64,000 nt of DNA from Carallia brachiata (lineage: Eukaryota; Streptophyta; Magnoliopsida; Malpighiales; Rhizophoraceae): contig JADCRB010000069.1 of NCBI GenBank assembly GCA_021464245.1, positions 3,048,895 to 3,112,894 on the forward strand. Direction: 5' to 3'. The number at the start of each line of letters is the position of its first letter. Position 1 is the first letter of the stretch. Below, in pieces: positions 24,400 to 35,822 of the stretch. The position numbers and the translations under genes were made by a program. The notes beneath the pieces were generated by a model that was given only the letters and a program-made list of their open reading frames with translations, had not been told where the DNA came from and ran no database searches.

Positions 24400-25855
24400 T
24401 TGGCGGGAAAGCATATTGGATGTTGTTGTTGTTGTTTATTAATTTTTTGTTTAAAAAAACTCAGAAATGGTTCAGATTGAGCTTGAGAGACTGAGTAGAA
24501 GTCATGCATTTTGTGTGAGATTCACAAATTTTTCAAGTAAAAATATGGAATTTTTGAGTAAAAATAAAATAAACAAATGTTGTTCAAAGAAAAATTAAAC
24601 AAACAATTAAATTAAAATTTGCATATAATTATGAAAAAAATTAACAGCATTTATGCATAACTACATTAACGCGTTGACATTTGACCATCCGATACGGTGC
24701 CAAAGTGGTACTGAATCTACCGTCTATAATTTGAGGCTTAAGAATTCTAGGTAACGCTTGGGTCTACTTTGTTTATACGATATAACTCTTGATTCAGTTG
24801 GACAAAAATATATGTTTATAAAAAATTTCTCTAAAAATTTTTTTTGTTATTAGAGTGATGGATAATGAGTGTGTAATTAATATCACCGATTTTAAAATCC
24901 AACCAAAAAGCACTCCTACAGTTATTTCGACATTTAATGTTTTTTTAATCAATCAATGTGTTAGTTATTTGTCTCCCTTTCTCGTTAATTTCGTTTTCTT
25001 CGAGCGACCGATTTATTGCCAAGCACAAGCTAGGCCAGGATATCTGGCTGAGATGCTAGTTATTATAAAAAGAATTTTATAAATTCACTTTTTTTTTTTT
25101 TAAGCCTTACGAGGGCATTTAGTTTGGAAAGATAGATGAAGTTTTTTCTCTGTCAATTAATATGCATTTCCTTCAAAAGTTTACCAATGTGCAAGTCGAA
25201 AAACCCATTTTTTGTGGTAACATTTGGGCATTGCTTGTTTAGGTTTACATTTAAGTGCCTAAAATGCTGATCGAACAATTTAAAAAGCAGTTAGTGATTA
25301 CATTGAAAAATCATCATAACTATCTATATAAAAATTGACATAAATTCCTAAAAAATTGAATGTCATAAAATTTTACATAATCTCGTATATATTTTATGTC
25401 CTTTTGTCTTCATATTGGATAATTAAAATTAATAACTATCAAGCTATTCTTTGCACTTCACCTTCACCCACCCTATTGTTGAGGTCTCTCCACTAAAAAG
25501 CATTTGTTAGCTCCATAGTTGCCATTTCTTCTCAGTACTTAATAAATTGACGTTTTTTTTTTTTTTTTGAATCATATCATAATGTAGTCAAGATTTTTAA
25601 AAGTTGAATAAACATTTTTTAGCGGAGAGATCCTACTAACCTGAGAAGTGTGACTGAAATACTTAAAGTAAGAAAGAATTCCCAAATTCTACCAAGGCAT
25701 TGCCCACAAATCTTGGAAAATAGAGACCAATTTCAATGGGAGTTATTTATACCTTCCAGCAAACGACGGGTCATTCAATAAAACGATTAAAAATAAAACT
25801 TGCATGCTATGGATAGTTAAAAAATTATTTGTACATAAACATTTAATTTCAGCAC
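24400..25855. other. Intergenic, no supported gene
   Basis: AT-rich sequence with several T runs. No coding or RNA gene signal found. Confidence 0.4.
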
Positions 25856-25859
25856 TCAC

Positions 25860-25996
25860 CTTGACAAGATTTTTATGTTTAACTCTGGACATCATATTGA
25901 CGCTGCAAAGAAAATGATTCTCCAAAGCAGCTCTTAATTTCTTCCGTAGTGCTTCCATAATGAAGAACCTTCATAGCTTCAAATCGATCTCTATAC
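25860..25996 (-). pseudogene. Orphan exon of a plant protein kinase (Raf-like/ATN1-like)
   Basis: One exon-like block bounded by an acceptor (TTTTCTAG) and a donor (GTGAGT). The first part reads YRDRFEAMKVLHYGSTTEE, matching the beta-3 strand with the ATP-binding Lys. After a one-base frame change it reads VNMMSRVKHKNLVK, the alpha-C helix and the following strand of Ser/Thr kinases. Only this N-lobe piece is present, with no other kinase exons nearby, so it is a non-functional fragment. The ATN1-like C-group Raf assignment is from memory of the VNMMSRVKHKNLVK wording. Other receptor-like or cytoplasmic kinases are possible. Confidence 0.65.
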
Positions 25997-26789
25997 CTAG
26001 AAAAATATTTGAATAACTTATATAACTATGAGTTTGTTTGCTGGAAAATAATTTATTTCTATAAAATATTTACAGGAGAATTAATTTTTAGTGAAAATAA
26101 TGATATTCTTTATAACTCACTTAAAGCACATATTATGTTTTTTTTCTAAAAACTAACTTACGCTCAGAATAAGCATAAGTTATTTTACTTGAAAATACCA
26201 AAAATTTTCCTAAATTTTCTGTCGACTACTTATTTTTTGAGAAACAAACCTTGGAAAATGAAAAAAAGAATTTCCTGTAAAATATTTTACTACAAACAAA
26301 AACATTCTAAGTAGTTTTAACATTTTCAGTTTAAAAATTAGATTTCAACCTTTTAGTTCCCTAACCTTTTTGTTTTCCAAACAATCAATTTAATGCGATA
26401 TGCCAATTTTTTTTATCTAAATATCTTAATTATATTCAATTATATTGATTGAATTGAATTATAATTGAAATATAAACATATAATTATAGTATAAACATCT
26501 TAATTAATGTGATATTACCAATTTTTTATATACCGGTATTAATACATCTTCTTAATTATATTGCCAATTTTTTATATAAACATCTCATGCTTGCACATCC
26601 ATCACTTAAGTTTCCAACAATTATTTTGATAATTACATTTCTGATTTACCTAATATAAAATATTTCAAAATCATCAAAAACCTCCTTTTCTTTTTCTTCT
26701 ATTAGAATTTTTGGATTTACAACTTATAATAGATTATTACGCAGTAGAATAAAATTGAGATATAGATGAAATATGATGAAATACTACCA

Positions 26790-27030
26790 TCACCCAAAGT
26801 GGTAGTCAAATGGTAAATTATGTGTTTCCCCACTCACGACTCTAATTTGAATTCTGCGAGTTGTGTCTGAGGCTTTGGCTCCTGGAAAAAGTCTAACAAT
26901 GTCTGGTGCGCACGCGCTTCGATTTACGATTCACAACACTTGGTTGGCTTAAGGGAGTCACGTAATTCTAACATTCTCGAGTAATGGATCCCCTCCTATT
27001 GAGGAGTTGAATGAGTATAAAATGAATTTT
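26790..27030 (+). mobile_element. Old tRNA-derived SINE candidate
   Basis: A-box-like TGGTAGTCAAATGGTAAATT near 26803 and B-box-like TAATTTGAATTCTGCG near 26846, about 40 nt apart as in tRNA-derived SINEs. They are followed by a moderately GC-rich body ending near 27010-27030. Target duplications are not obvious. Confidence 0.45.
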
Positions 27031-27545
27031 TTGAAAAAAATTCGGATACGAGTGTCAGATACGGGAAGTACAAGTATCCGACATGTAACGGACACGCCTA
27101 AATATTTTATAATTATTGTTAACAAAAAAAAAGAAAAATTCTTAAAAATTATAATTTAATACTGTCAATTGTTCATGGTTTTTGATACGCTTAAATTTCA
27201 ATTTGTTTTTAATTTTAACAGAAAAAATAAATTGATTACAAAATTTTACATATCTATTTTAGTACTTTATAATAAAGAATAAAGAATTTTAGAATATATT
27301 ATTTGAATAAAAAAATTTTAAAATTTATAATAGTTATATAAATATATTTTTAAGTGAATAAAATTTATAAAATTATTTATAAATATATATATATAATGTA
27401 CAAAATTTTTTATAAATTTAATTATATATATATAGCCGTATTCAAACTGTACCCATATCCTAATATTTTTAAAATTAGTATGTCATTGTATTCATATCAT
27501 ACCGTGTCTGTATGACCGTGTCTCTTCCCATGCTTCATACAATCA

Positions 27546-28630
27546 CTAAATATAGCCACCAAGTTGATATCGATTAATATTGTTATTTCTCAAGTAAAAC
27601 ACACCTACTTCCCGACCACGGTAATGACTAAATTGGTCAGCAGGAGCAAAATAAATGGCATTCTCCTCGAGTCCAGAATGTTCACAAGCACAAAGTGAAA
27701 ACCACTCGCCACCTTTACCCACAAATATGGCACACCCACCCAATGAGTCTACAGTTTCCCACTTGCTTAGACCAAAATTTAGTCTACGAACAACAAATCC
27801 AATTGTTCTGTAATATCCAGGATGATTATAATGAGCTATGTATCTAGTGACTAACAAGAGATCCCCAGATGATTCGACAATATACTCAATCTCTTTCTTC
27901 TCATAAGTTTTACCATTCAAATCTGTTTCCTTGTAACAAATATCACAAGACAAAAAAAGTGAGGCACTTCCGTGACTAGGGTTCGTTTAATGTTAGAAAG
28001 GTCACTGAGATCCCAAGCTTCAAGTTGTCAACAACAACTGAGGGCCAAAAAATAATTTATCCTTCCTGTAAGATGCAATGACTTGGGTGTATTCGGAGAA
28101 AGGAGGGTCCAAGGCTTTCCATGCGGCACCTCCAATCTCAGAGTAGTGAAGGCTTAGAGGAAATCCATGATAACCCATGGCAATGCACTGATTGGCGTTA
28201 TCTGGTGATGTTGAAAAACATCCGCTTACCCACATCATCAACTTGGTTAGATCAAAACAGCTAAATTTGCGCCTGCATTCCAGATTACCAATCGTGAAAT
28301 CACGGATGGTAGTAGAAGGAGAGGACCATATTTCGGACCACAAAATTCAATATCCACTACACAAGGGAGGGTTCCGGCAGAAGGCAGCCTAAGGACATCC
28401 TTCTCCACTTCAGACAAGGGATCCCATAAATACAAGGCACCATCACGAGGATCAAAAAGGGTCACCCAACCTTTTGAGGAGTTTGTCGCGCAAGCACTGT
28501 TAGGAAGACTCCTGTGCTTCTCAACAAATTTAGATTTCTTGAAGACAGGATCGAAAAAGCGGTAAAGCATTTTACCATTATTGATCACGTCCATCCTAGG
28601 GATGATGGTGGCGGAGGCGGCGGAAGCCAT
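27546..28630 (-). pseudogene. DUF295 (F-box-associated/KIB-type) pseudogene
   Basis: Related to the intact gene at 29.4-31.4 kb and transcribed away from it. An ATG at 28630 opens MASAASATIIPRMD, and then LYRFFDPVF, WVTLFDPRDGALYLWDP and LPCVVDIEFCGP match the family. A frame change near 28330 leads into a second block (MMWVSGCFSTSPDNANQ; GGAAWKALDPPFSEYTQVIA). Another near 28010 leads to EAWDLSDLSNIKRTLVTEVP, and another near 27930 to the C-terminal block (EYIVESSGDLLLVTRY; ENAIYFAP; GVFYLRNNNI). At least three independent frame breaks show a non-functional copy. The parent family forms a kelch-like or beta-propeller domain, often joined to an F-box, but no F-box is seen here. Confidence 0.85.
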
Positions 28631-29434
28631 GGCCTTGAATATGAGCTCATTAGTTCTTCCAAAAGAGATCTGCTGGTGGTCCAAGTACAAGAGAAACGTC
28701 CAGCATCACCAAGATTCAGAGTCCTATCCATTGGAGTTCTCATTATCTTAAAAGAAATAAAAAAAACAAAAGAGGGGGAATTAAACACAAAAAAAAGTGA
28801 AAAGAGTAAAGAACAGGAAAAAAAAACACAGAAAATTTAGAAGATATCATTGCCACACAGAGGAATTAATCCGAAGAAAACAGGAAATTTATTAGCTTTC
28901 TCAAGCTCCTATACACCTGCAAATCAAATAATATAATTGAGTAGAGATTAAGAACACCCCGGTTACCACAGAGAAGTGCCAATTGAGACGGCGGCCAAAA
29001 CGCGACTGCGACGGTATCCTCTGTTGCGGTCCAGTCCTTTTCCTTGTGGCCTCTGGGGCATATTTTTTCCTTATATATTTTTTAGTTAATTAAAAAAATA
29101 TAGCATATATTTTTTTTTATTGTTAAATTGCTTGTAGTTAACGTCAGCGCCTTCTACTTAGAATGCAATTACGTGTTTTAAGATTTTTTTTTGAGATTTT
29201 GTCTCGAATGAAACTGTAGTTATTATTTTTAAAACTGCGACTGATATTTTTGAAATGTAAAAATAACAACTGATTCAAAAATATCAATTTTAATTTTAAA
29301 AATAATAATTTTAATTTCATTCGACACATAATTAGACACAAAAATACCGACTCACCCAACAATTATTCTTCTACTTAACCCTAGCAACCTTTTCTTTTGA
29401 AGTCTTCTGTCCTGTGGAGTCCCGGGAGTCTGCG

Positions 29435-31436
29435 ATGGAGATCGGTGCTTCTCTTCTGCTTCCATCTTTCGTCTCATACCTACATTCTCCAAACACGAAC
29501 CTTTCAATGAGCTCTCTCAAGCCACTGGAGGTACTTTTTATTTTTATTTTTTTTGCCTTTTCGATACTATTTCAGTTGTTATAACCGTTAGGCCCCCTCA
29601 ATTTTTGTTGATTATATGCGGGTGGGTTTCGATTCAATTTATTTATAATTTTCAGCAGTTAATAGATTTCCTGATAATGTACGTCCTCTTAAGGACAATG
29701 CTCATATTAGATTGGAACTCTTTTACCATCCTGCAACTCTGATATCTTGAATCCGCAATCAGGATTCAACCTAATCTTTATGATCATTTAAAATATGAAT
29801 ACACAGTTCCTAATGCTCGAAGGTGATCCTTTGCCCCTTTTTTTTCAAAAAAAAAAAACTTCGTGTTCTTTCTCGATCTGTGTTAGGAGTCTTCAATGTG
29901 TACAATTTACTCATACATAGCTTGTTAGCTTAAAAAGCCTTGTAGTGTAAGATCTGCGGAAGGATTATATATTTTTTTTGAATGTTTTGGTTTCAAAGCA
30001 TGACTGAATTATCTTAGGCTAACTGAAAATCAAATTCCTCTTCTTTTCTTGGCATATTTCTCCTTCTTTTATTAATTATTGTGGTTGCTACTTCCGCATT
30101 TCTTATGCAGTATGCTGCAGGGAGAATGCCCAAGCTTGTTGGTGCCCCAGTATCATGTCTCCGATTGAATACATCATTGAGTTATGTGGTGAGTAGGCCT
30201 TCTTATCGGGAGGTAACTCAATTGTCACCAAGGTTGCCGCCACTTGTGAGTCACATCTCTGATCAAGTTCCACATTTGGCTCTGCCAACTGTTAAGCATG
30301 AAGCCACCGGCGACATTGTGTATCGTTTTTTTAATCCTGTAAATGAACAAGTTATTGGGATTAAGAAGAAAACAAGCAGTGTGCTACCAGATACTGCTCG
30401 CCACTTTTGGTCCTCTCATGGTTTGCTGGCCTTTGTTGACTCCTATGACGGGGGCCTGTACCTTTGGGCTCCTCCATTTTCTTCCTTCTCAGATTTATCT
30501 AATGATGTCATCAAACTCCCATCCAGCGAATCGCTTCCGTGTGTAGTTGGCGTGACTCGAAATGTGGACGGCTCCGTGGAAAAGTTCAGAATACGAGGAG
30601 ATGGATCAGATTGTTTCTATTTCGCGGATAGGAAACCAGAGAACTACTATGAGAGTCTTGTAAGACAGCTTGCTTTCTCATCATTCCCATCATCAGCATC
30701 AACTTCAAGCAATGGTGGTTGCACAGTTATGGCTATACAAGGTGGAGACGCTAACCTTGCTTTCTGTAAGCTTGGAGATACACAATGGACTGACTTGGAA
30801 GCACCATATCCTGACTATATTTCCATCACGTATTGCAGCAAAGACCAACTATTTTATGCCATTAGTCGTTACGGAATGATAGAGGCTTGGGATGTCCGCG
30901 ACCCATCTTCTATCAAAAGAATTTCAGTTGACAGGTATATGGATTACCCCAAACCTGAGTATAAGGGACTTGAAGCAGTATTAAGGATGGAAAGTTACAA
31001 GAAGTACTATTTGCTGGAGTCATCTGGAGACTTGTTGTTAGTTGTTAGGCATTATTTTAAGGATGGATGCATTATTTCTCATAGCAAAAAAGATACCTAT
31101 CAAACTGTCAGATTTGATGTCTACAAGTTTGATCTTGCATCGCCCACAAATTGGACTCACGTACAACACTTGCAGAATCGTGCTTTATTCGTGGGTCAAA
31201 CTAACCCATTTTCTCTTTCTACCAAAAACTTTCCAGGATTGATGGAAAATTCAGTGTATTTTGCCGATGATGAACTAAGTCTTGAACTCTATCCAGATGA
31301 AGAATGTATCAGCAGTCATGATATGGGCGTCTTCAACTTAGAAGAGAACAATTTGAAGCTTTTTCATCCATTTGGTTCTATAGATGGTATAGATGTTCCT
31401 CCTCCTGTGTGGATTGCCCCCAACATGTGTGGTTAG
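29435..31436 (+). CDS. DUF295 domain protein (KIB-type beta-propeller family)
   Basis: Two exons: 29435-29530 (ATG to donor GTACTT) and 30111-31436 (acceptor TTATGCAG), phase 0, giving 473 residues. The first 32 residues are hydrophobic and Ser-rich without acidic residues after the first Glu, so organelle targeting is possible. DUF295 hallmarks follow in order: IVYRFFNPV, HGLLAFVDSYDGGLYLWAPP, LPCVVGV, DANLAFCKLGDTQWTDLEAP, DQLFYAISRYGMIEAWD, LLESSGDLLLVVRHY, ALFVGQTNPFSL, NSVYFADD, MGVFNLEENN. No F-box is recognisable before the domain, so it may not join an SCF ligase. Some DUF295 proteins (KIB1-4 in Arabidopsis) act on GSK3-like kinases; applying that here is inference. The frame is fully intact, unlike its neighbour. 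Confidence 0.85.
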
Positions 31437-31439
31437 CTA

Positions 31440-34069
31440 AGGATGTTGAAAAAAAAAAAAAACTCCTTTTTATGCTTATTTTTCTTTGGGGGGGTGTAGA
31501 ACTTGTTTCATTTTGTTTTGAGATCTTGAATATCATACACCCTACCCCTTTTGTTCGTCTTACATTTTGCCTCTTTATTCATTTTTTGCGGTTTGTTAAT
31601 AAAACTAAATTAATAATGGCTTTGTAAAATCATTTTGGCAAGCTCTTTTGATTGTCCAAACCAGCCTTGTGCCCACTTTACCCAAGCTGCCAAACACAGG
31701 CTAGTTGGAATTGGAAACTGTCCTTGTATGCAGTTTTGTAAAATGATCAATGAACCAGGAGCATTTGGTGCTCGAACTCATTTCGGATCTTTTACGTTCA
31801 ATGAGCAAAATACGTACATCCATATTTGTGTGCATAGACTACCAGTTGTTTAGCATTGTTTCAAAACACTTATTTTGGTTTTAATTTGGTTGTAGTCACA
31901 CCTTTTGTTTTTCTAGAGAAGATGCTCGTTGCAAATTAAGAGTGTCCCAGGCTTATCTTACCGTGCCAGTAAGCTTTCCCTTCTGCCGAGCAAAGTGAAT
32001 CCAATTATCTTAGTTACAATTGCTTATTTCAGTATAAGGGATATAAAAATCATGTTTTGCTGCTCATAATTACTCATTTAAAGTCACTCTGTGTCTCTAT
32101 GTGACACAGGTATGACATCTATGTAGGAAGCATCACTTGCGCGAAGATTGCGTAACAAAATTGAAGGGATGGGATTTTTCATTAGGGCGTGAAAATGGGA
32201 TTCAGAAAGTTTGACTACAGATTCGGTGAGGTGGTCGAGATTGACGGAGGCGAAGCGGAGAAAAATCGTTGCCGATACCGCTGTCGGATAAGCCTTCGAA
32301 TCTCTATCCATTAACACATTTTTGACTTACATGCAATCATACTCGTTATTCAATTACCATGGATCAAAGTTGTTAAAATCGAGATTTACTTAAAATCGAT
32401 TTTGGATGTTAGAGACACAGGCGAAGCTAAAAAAAAGGTTAGGAGGGCAAATTTTGTATGTATATGCAATAATAAAATTAATTTACAAAATTAAAAAATA
32501 TTAATTATTTTGATTAATAAATATTATAATTATATCTTATAATTTTTAATATTTTAAAACTATTTTTTAATTTTTTTTATGTAATTAAACATATTTTTTC
32601 TATTTAAGTAATGATTGAATTATTTGGTTCTTTATCTCTTACGAGATTATATAATAGATTATTTATAACATTTATTTTCTAAAATATATTTTGTGTAGCC
32701 ATTGTAATGGATAAAATTAAAATTAATTTTGTAAATAAATACATGTTCAAATATACAATTTGTTTCTAGATATTTTTTTTAATTTCAATTATTAATAATT
32801 TTTTTCATTAAAACTAAAGATAAATATTTCTCAAAAGAATTTATAAAAATAAGAAAATTTTACTTAAATACTTTTGAGAGCAAATGAAACTATTTAAAAA
32901 GATAACTTAGTATATAAGACTCTCAATATAATAAAATTTAATTTTAAAAAATAAAAGAGTAAACTATGAAACAAAAAAAAATGCATTTGAAAGAAAATAA
33001 AAAAACAATTCTCAAAAAAAAAAAAAAGAAAGGAAGTTTTTTAAAAAAAGATAAGATAAAAAGCATTTGACAAAAAAAAAAAAAAGATAAAAACAACCAA
33101 ATCCCCTTTGGTTGGGGTTCGAAGGGATCCGAAAGGTGGGGAGAGGGCAACGTGCCCCTTGCTAGTTGAGGTAGAAGGTGTCCTGCGCCGTGGTTAAGTA
33201 AAAAATTTTAATAATAAAGATTCACTCGTGGGGAAACTGCCCCAACTTACTTACCTCATGTGCCTACATCTTATTTACAGATCAGATCGTATAATCGTAA
33301 AATTTTATTAAAAATAAAAATATAAAAATTAATTAATACTAATATATATAACTCACAATTAACCATTAAATAAATATCAATTAAATAATAATAAAAAATT
33401 GTAATAATTCTCTTCTTTTATAAGGGAAAACTAACCTCTACTCTTCTTATAATCACCTGAAAACAATTTTTAAAAGTTACAATTTTTTTTTTCATCTAAT
33501 TACTTACTTGCTAATATTTAGTATTCAAATTTAAATAAATACATATCTTTATAATTTTTTTATCATTAATACTGATGAGTTTCGACTCAAATAATTATTA
33601 TAAGGGAAATAAAAATCGTAAAATCGGATTAAAATTTTATTCATGTTATGATTTAGATTGAAATTTTATCTCAAAAAGATCATCTTGTAATTCGTATTGT
33701 TGGCTTGATGTATAAACAAATTGGAAATTTTAATAACCTTTCCACAGATTGATGATTTAAAAATTAAAATTAATCTCTTAAAATTGGATTTGGTTGGCTG
33801 CCAAGTTCTGCCCCCAATTCTGACATTTCATAGGACCTCACACATTTTTTGAGAAAAAAAAAAAAACAGAAGAGAGAAGGAGGAGATAAACTTCTATTAG
33901 TTTTTTTTTTTTTAAATGTGAAGTTTATATAACATTTAAAAATATTATTTATACATTATACTTAAATATAATTATGCGCATCATAAACGTTGTAGTTTTC
34001 AAGTCCGTTCCCTAACCCGCTCTCACGCGTCTCTCTAACGGGGCACTTTTTTTTTTTCTTTTTTTTTGT
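31440..34069. other. Intergenic, mostly AT-rich
   Basis: 3' flank of the DUF295 gene, then AT-rich DNA. The minus strand at 32317-32084 has an unrecognised coding-like block. No RNA gene is seen. A degenerate GC-richer patch at 33105-33260 may be retroposon debris. Confidence 0.4.
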
Positions 34070-34071
34070 CT

Positions 34072-34212
34072 TAAAGGAGCTGTAGTACAGCTGGTAGAGG
34101 AAGGGGACATGGGAGTAACAAGTCCGGGGTTCGAACCCCGGACCTAGTGGTTGGAGGGTAAATTCTCCAACCACTGCAGGCAAAGGCTGCTTCCCCACTT
34201 TTTTTTTTTTCT
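34072..34212 (+). mobile_element. tRNA-derived SINE with intact internal promoter
   Basis: RNA polymerase III A box TAGTACAGCTGGTAGAGG (from 34083) and a perfect B box GGTTCGAACCC (34129-34139) are spaced as in a tRNA. A tRNA-unrelated body of about 60 nt and a terminal T run (34199-34211) follow. The 5' and 3' sides of the tRNA-like part do not pair as an acceptor stem, so it is not a working tRNA gene. The T-rich tail recalls Au-type plant SINEs. The clean boxes suggest a fairly young insertion. Confidence 0.75.
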
Positions 34213-34309
34213 GTGTTTCTCTATTGAACGTTCAACAGTACATAACAAAAGTAATTTAGATGTCAGACTCCTTGAGACATTCTTTTTAAAAGTGACAGTT
34301 ACTTTTATT

Positions 34310-35822
34310 GGGATAAATTTATATTTAAATCAATAACTTTCAATTAGTACAAAATTAAATTAATAACTACAAAATTGTCTAATTAAAGACACTAACAATG
34401 CAAAAAAATCCATAAATGAGTCAATTGGATGATTGTCGTCTGTCATGTCATTAGTTGTTAACATGGAGTTACACGTGGCATCAGACGTTATGCAAACTTA
34501 CCAGCATGAAAAAAAATACTGACGTGACGGGTCATCTATGGGTTAATAGCTTCATACATCACCTTCTTCTTCCAAAAATAAATTTTGAAAAAATATAAAA
34601 TTTTGAAAGTTCAAAATTAAATTTTAACTTCCACAAAAATCTCAAAATTTTAAAAAATTAATCAAAAAAATTTCAAAATTTGTAAAAACTGAAAAGTATT
34701 TTAAAGTTTCTAAAATTTGAAAAAAAAATTCAAAATTTTAAACAATTCTTAAAACACAAAAAAAGAATTCAAAAAACAATCCAGTAACGTAATCTGTTTA
34801 GGCGTCTAAAAAGTCTAGCTAAAGAAAGAAATAGAAGCATGTTTCGTTCACTTGACCCAAGGAAATCGTTGCAACTAAAGGCACGGTATGATAAAGAGAA
34901 CGAAATTAAATCAATGGGTTAACTCGATGAGAACTGAAGGCAGTGAAATAAACTTTTTTGCTTTTAATTGTTTTAGCTCTTATGATTCAGATTCAAAGAT
35001 CTAATTGTTCAACATATGCTTAATATATGAAACAGGATAGGCCAAGATTCAAATGTGAGTTAGCCTAATAATTTTTTGTTAAAAGGAACATTCTGTCGAC
35101 AATAACAGTAGTTCCACCCCCATCGCCAACAGCATCACGTGATTAGCGTTCTTTGGAGGTTAGCTGAAGACGTCGTTGAACAAGAAACCATCGGCTCCAT
35201 CACTGGCCCGATAATTGTAATCATTGAAAATAAAATATGAGGCAGATCGTAATCATTGAAAATAAAGCATGCTTCTATTTCTTTCTTTAGCTTGATTTTT
35301 CAAAACTTTTTTGAATTTCAAAATTATGTAAAATTTTTGAGATTTTTTTGAATGTTATAAAACTTTGAATTTTTTTTATTTTTAAATTTTTAAACATTTT
35401 TATGATTTATTTTTAAAAATTTTGAGATTTTTATTGAAATTGACATTTTATTTTGAATTTTTTTTTGTTTTCTAAAATTTTTTAGGTTTATTTCTGAAAT
35501 TGAAAAAAAAAATTAAAAATTTTTTTAAAAAAATTAGGGTTCCATTCTTAGGGGAGAAAGTGATTTTAAGGAATGACTGAAAGTTAGTGACCTATTCATA
35601 ACCCACCACGTTAGTATCTTTTTTCATATTTGTAAGTTTGTGTCACGTCTAATGCCACATGAAACTCCACGTCAGCAACCAACGTCATGATAGACAAAAA
35701 TCGTCTAATTGACATATTTATGGACTTTTTGCGTTGTTAGTGTCTTTAATTGGACGATTTTGTAGTTATTAACCTAATTTCGTACTAATAAAAAATTATT
35801 GATCTAAATATAAAGTTATCCC
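34310..35822. mobile_element. Large fold-back (long-TIR, MULE-like) element
   Basis: A 1.5-kb element whose two ends are long inverted repeats. The left arm, 34310 to about 34843, matches the reverse complement of 35266-35822 along its length. Matching landmarks are GGGATAA-TTTATATTTA, AATTAAAGACACTAACAA, TCCATAAAT, the GACGTG/ACACGTGGCAT stretch, an AAATTTCAAAA-rich middle, and GCTAAAGAAAGAAATAG with AAGCATG at the inner end. The flanks TACTTTTAT and TACTTCCAT look like a 9-bp target duplication with two mismatches. The centre (about 420 nt) has no ORF and includes a short tandem duplication of TAATCATTGAAAATAAA. A transcript through it would form a hairpin of more than 500 bp. Confidence 0.75.

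Noticed and set aside
34072..34150. Functional tRNA gene
   Set aside because: A and B boxes are present but the acceptor stem does not pair and no proper anticodon arm forms. A SINE explains the downstream body and T tail better.
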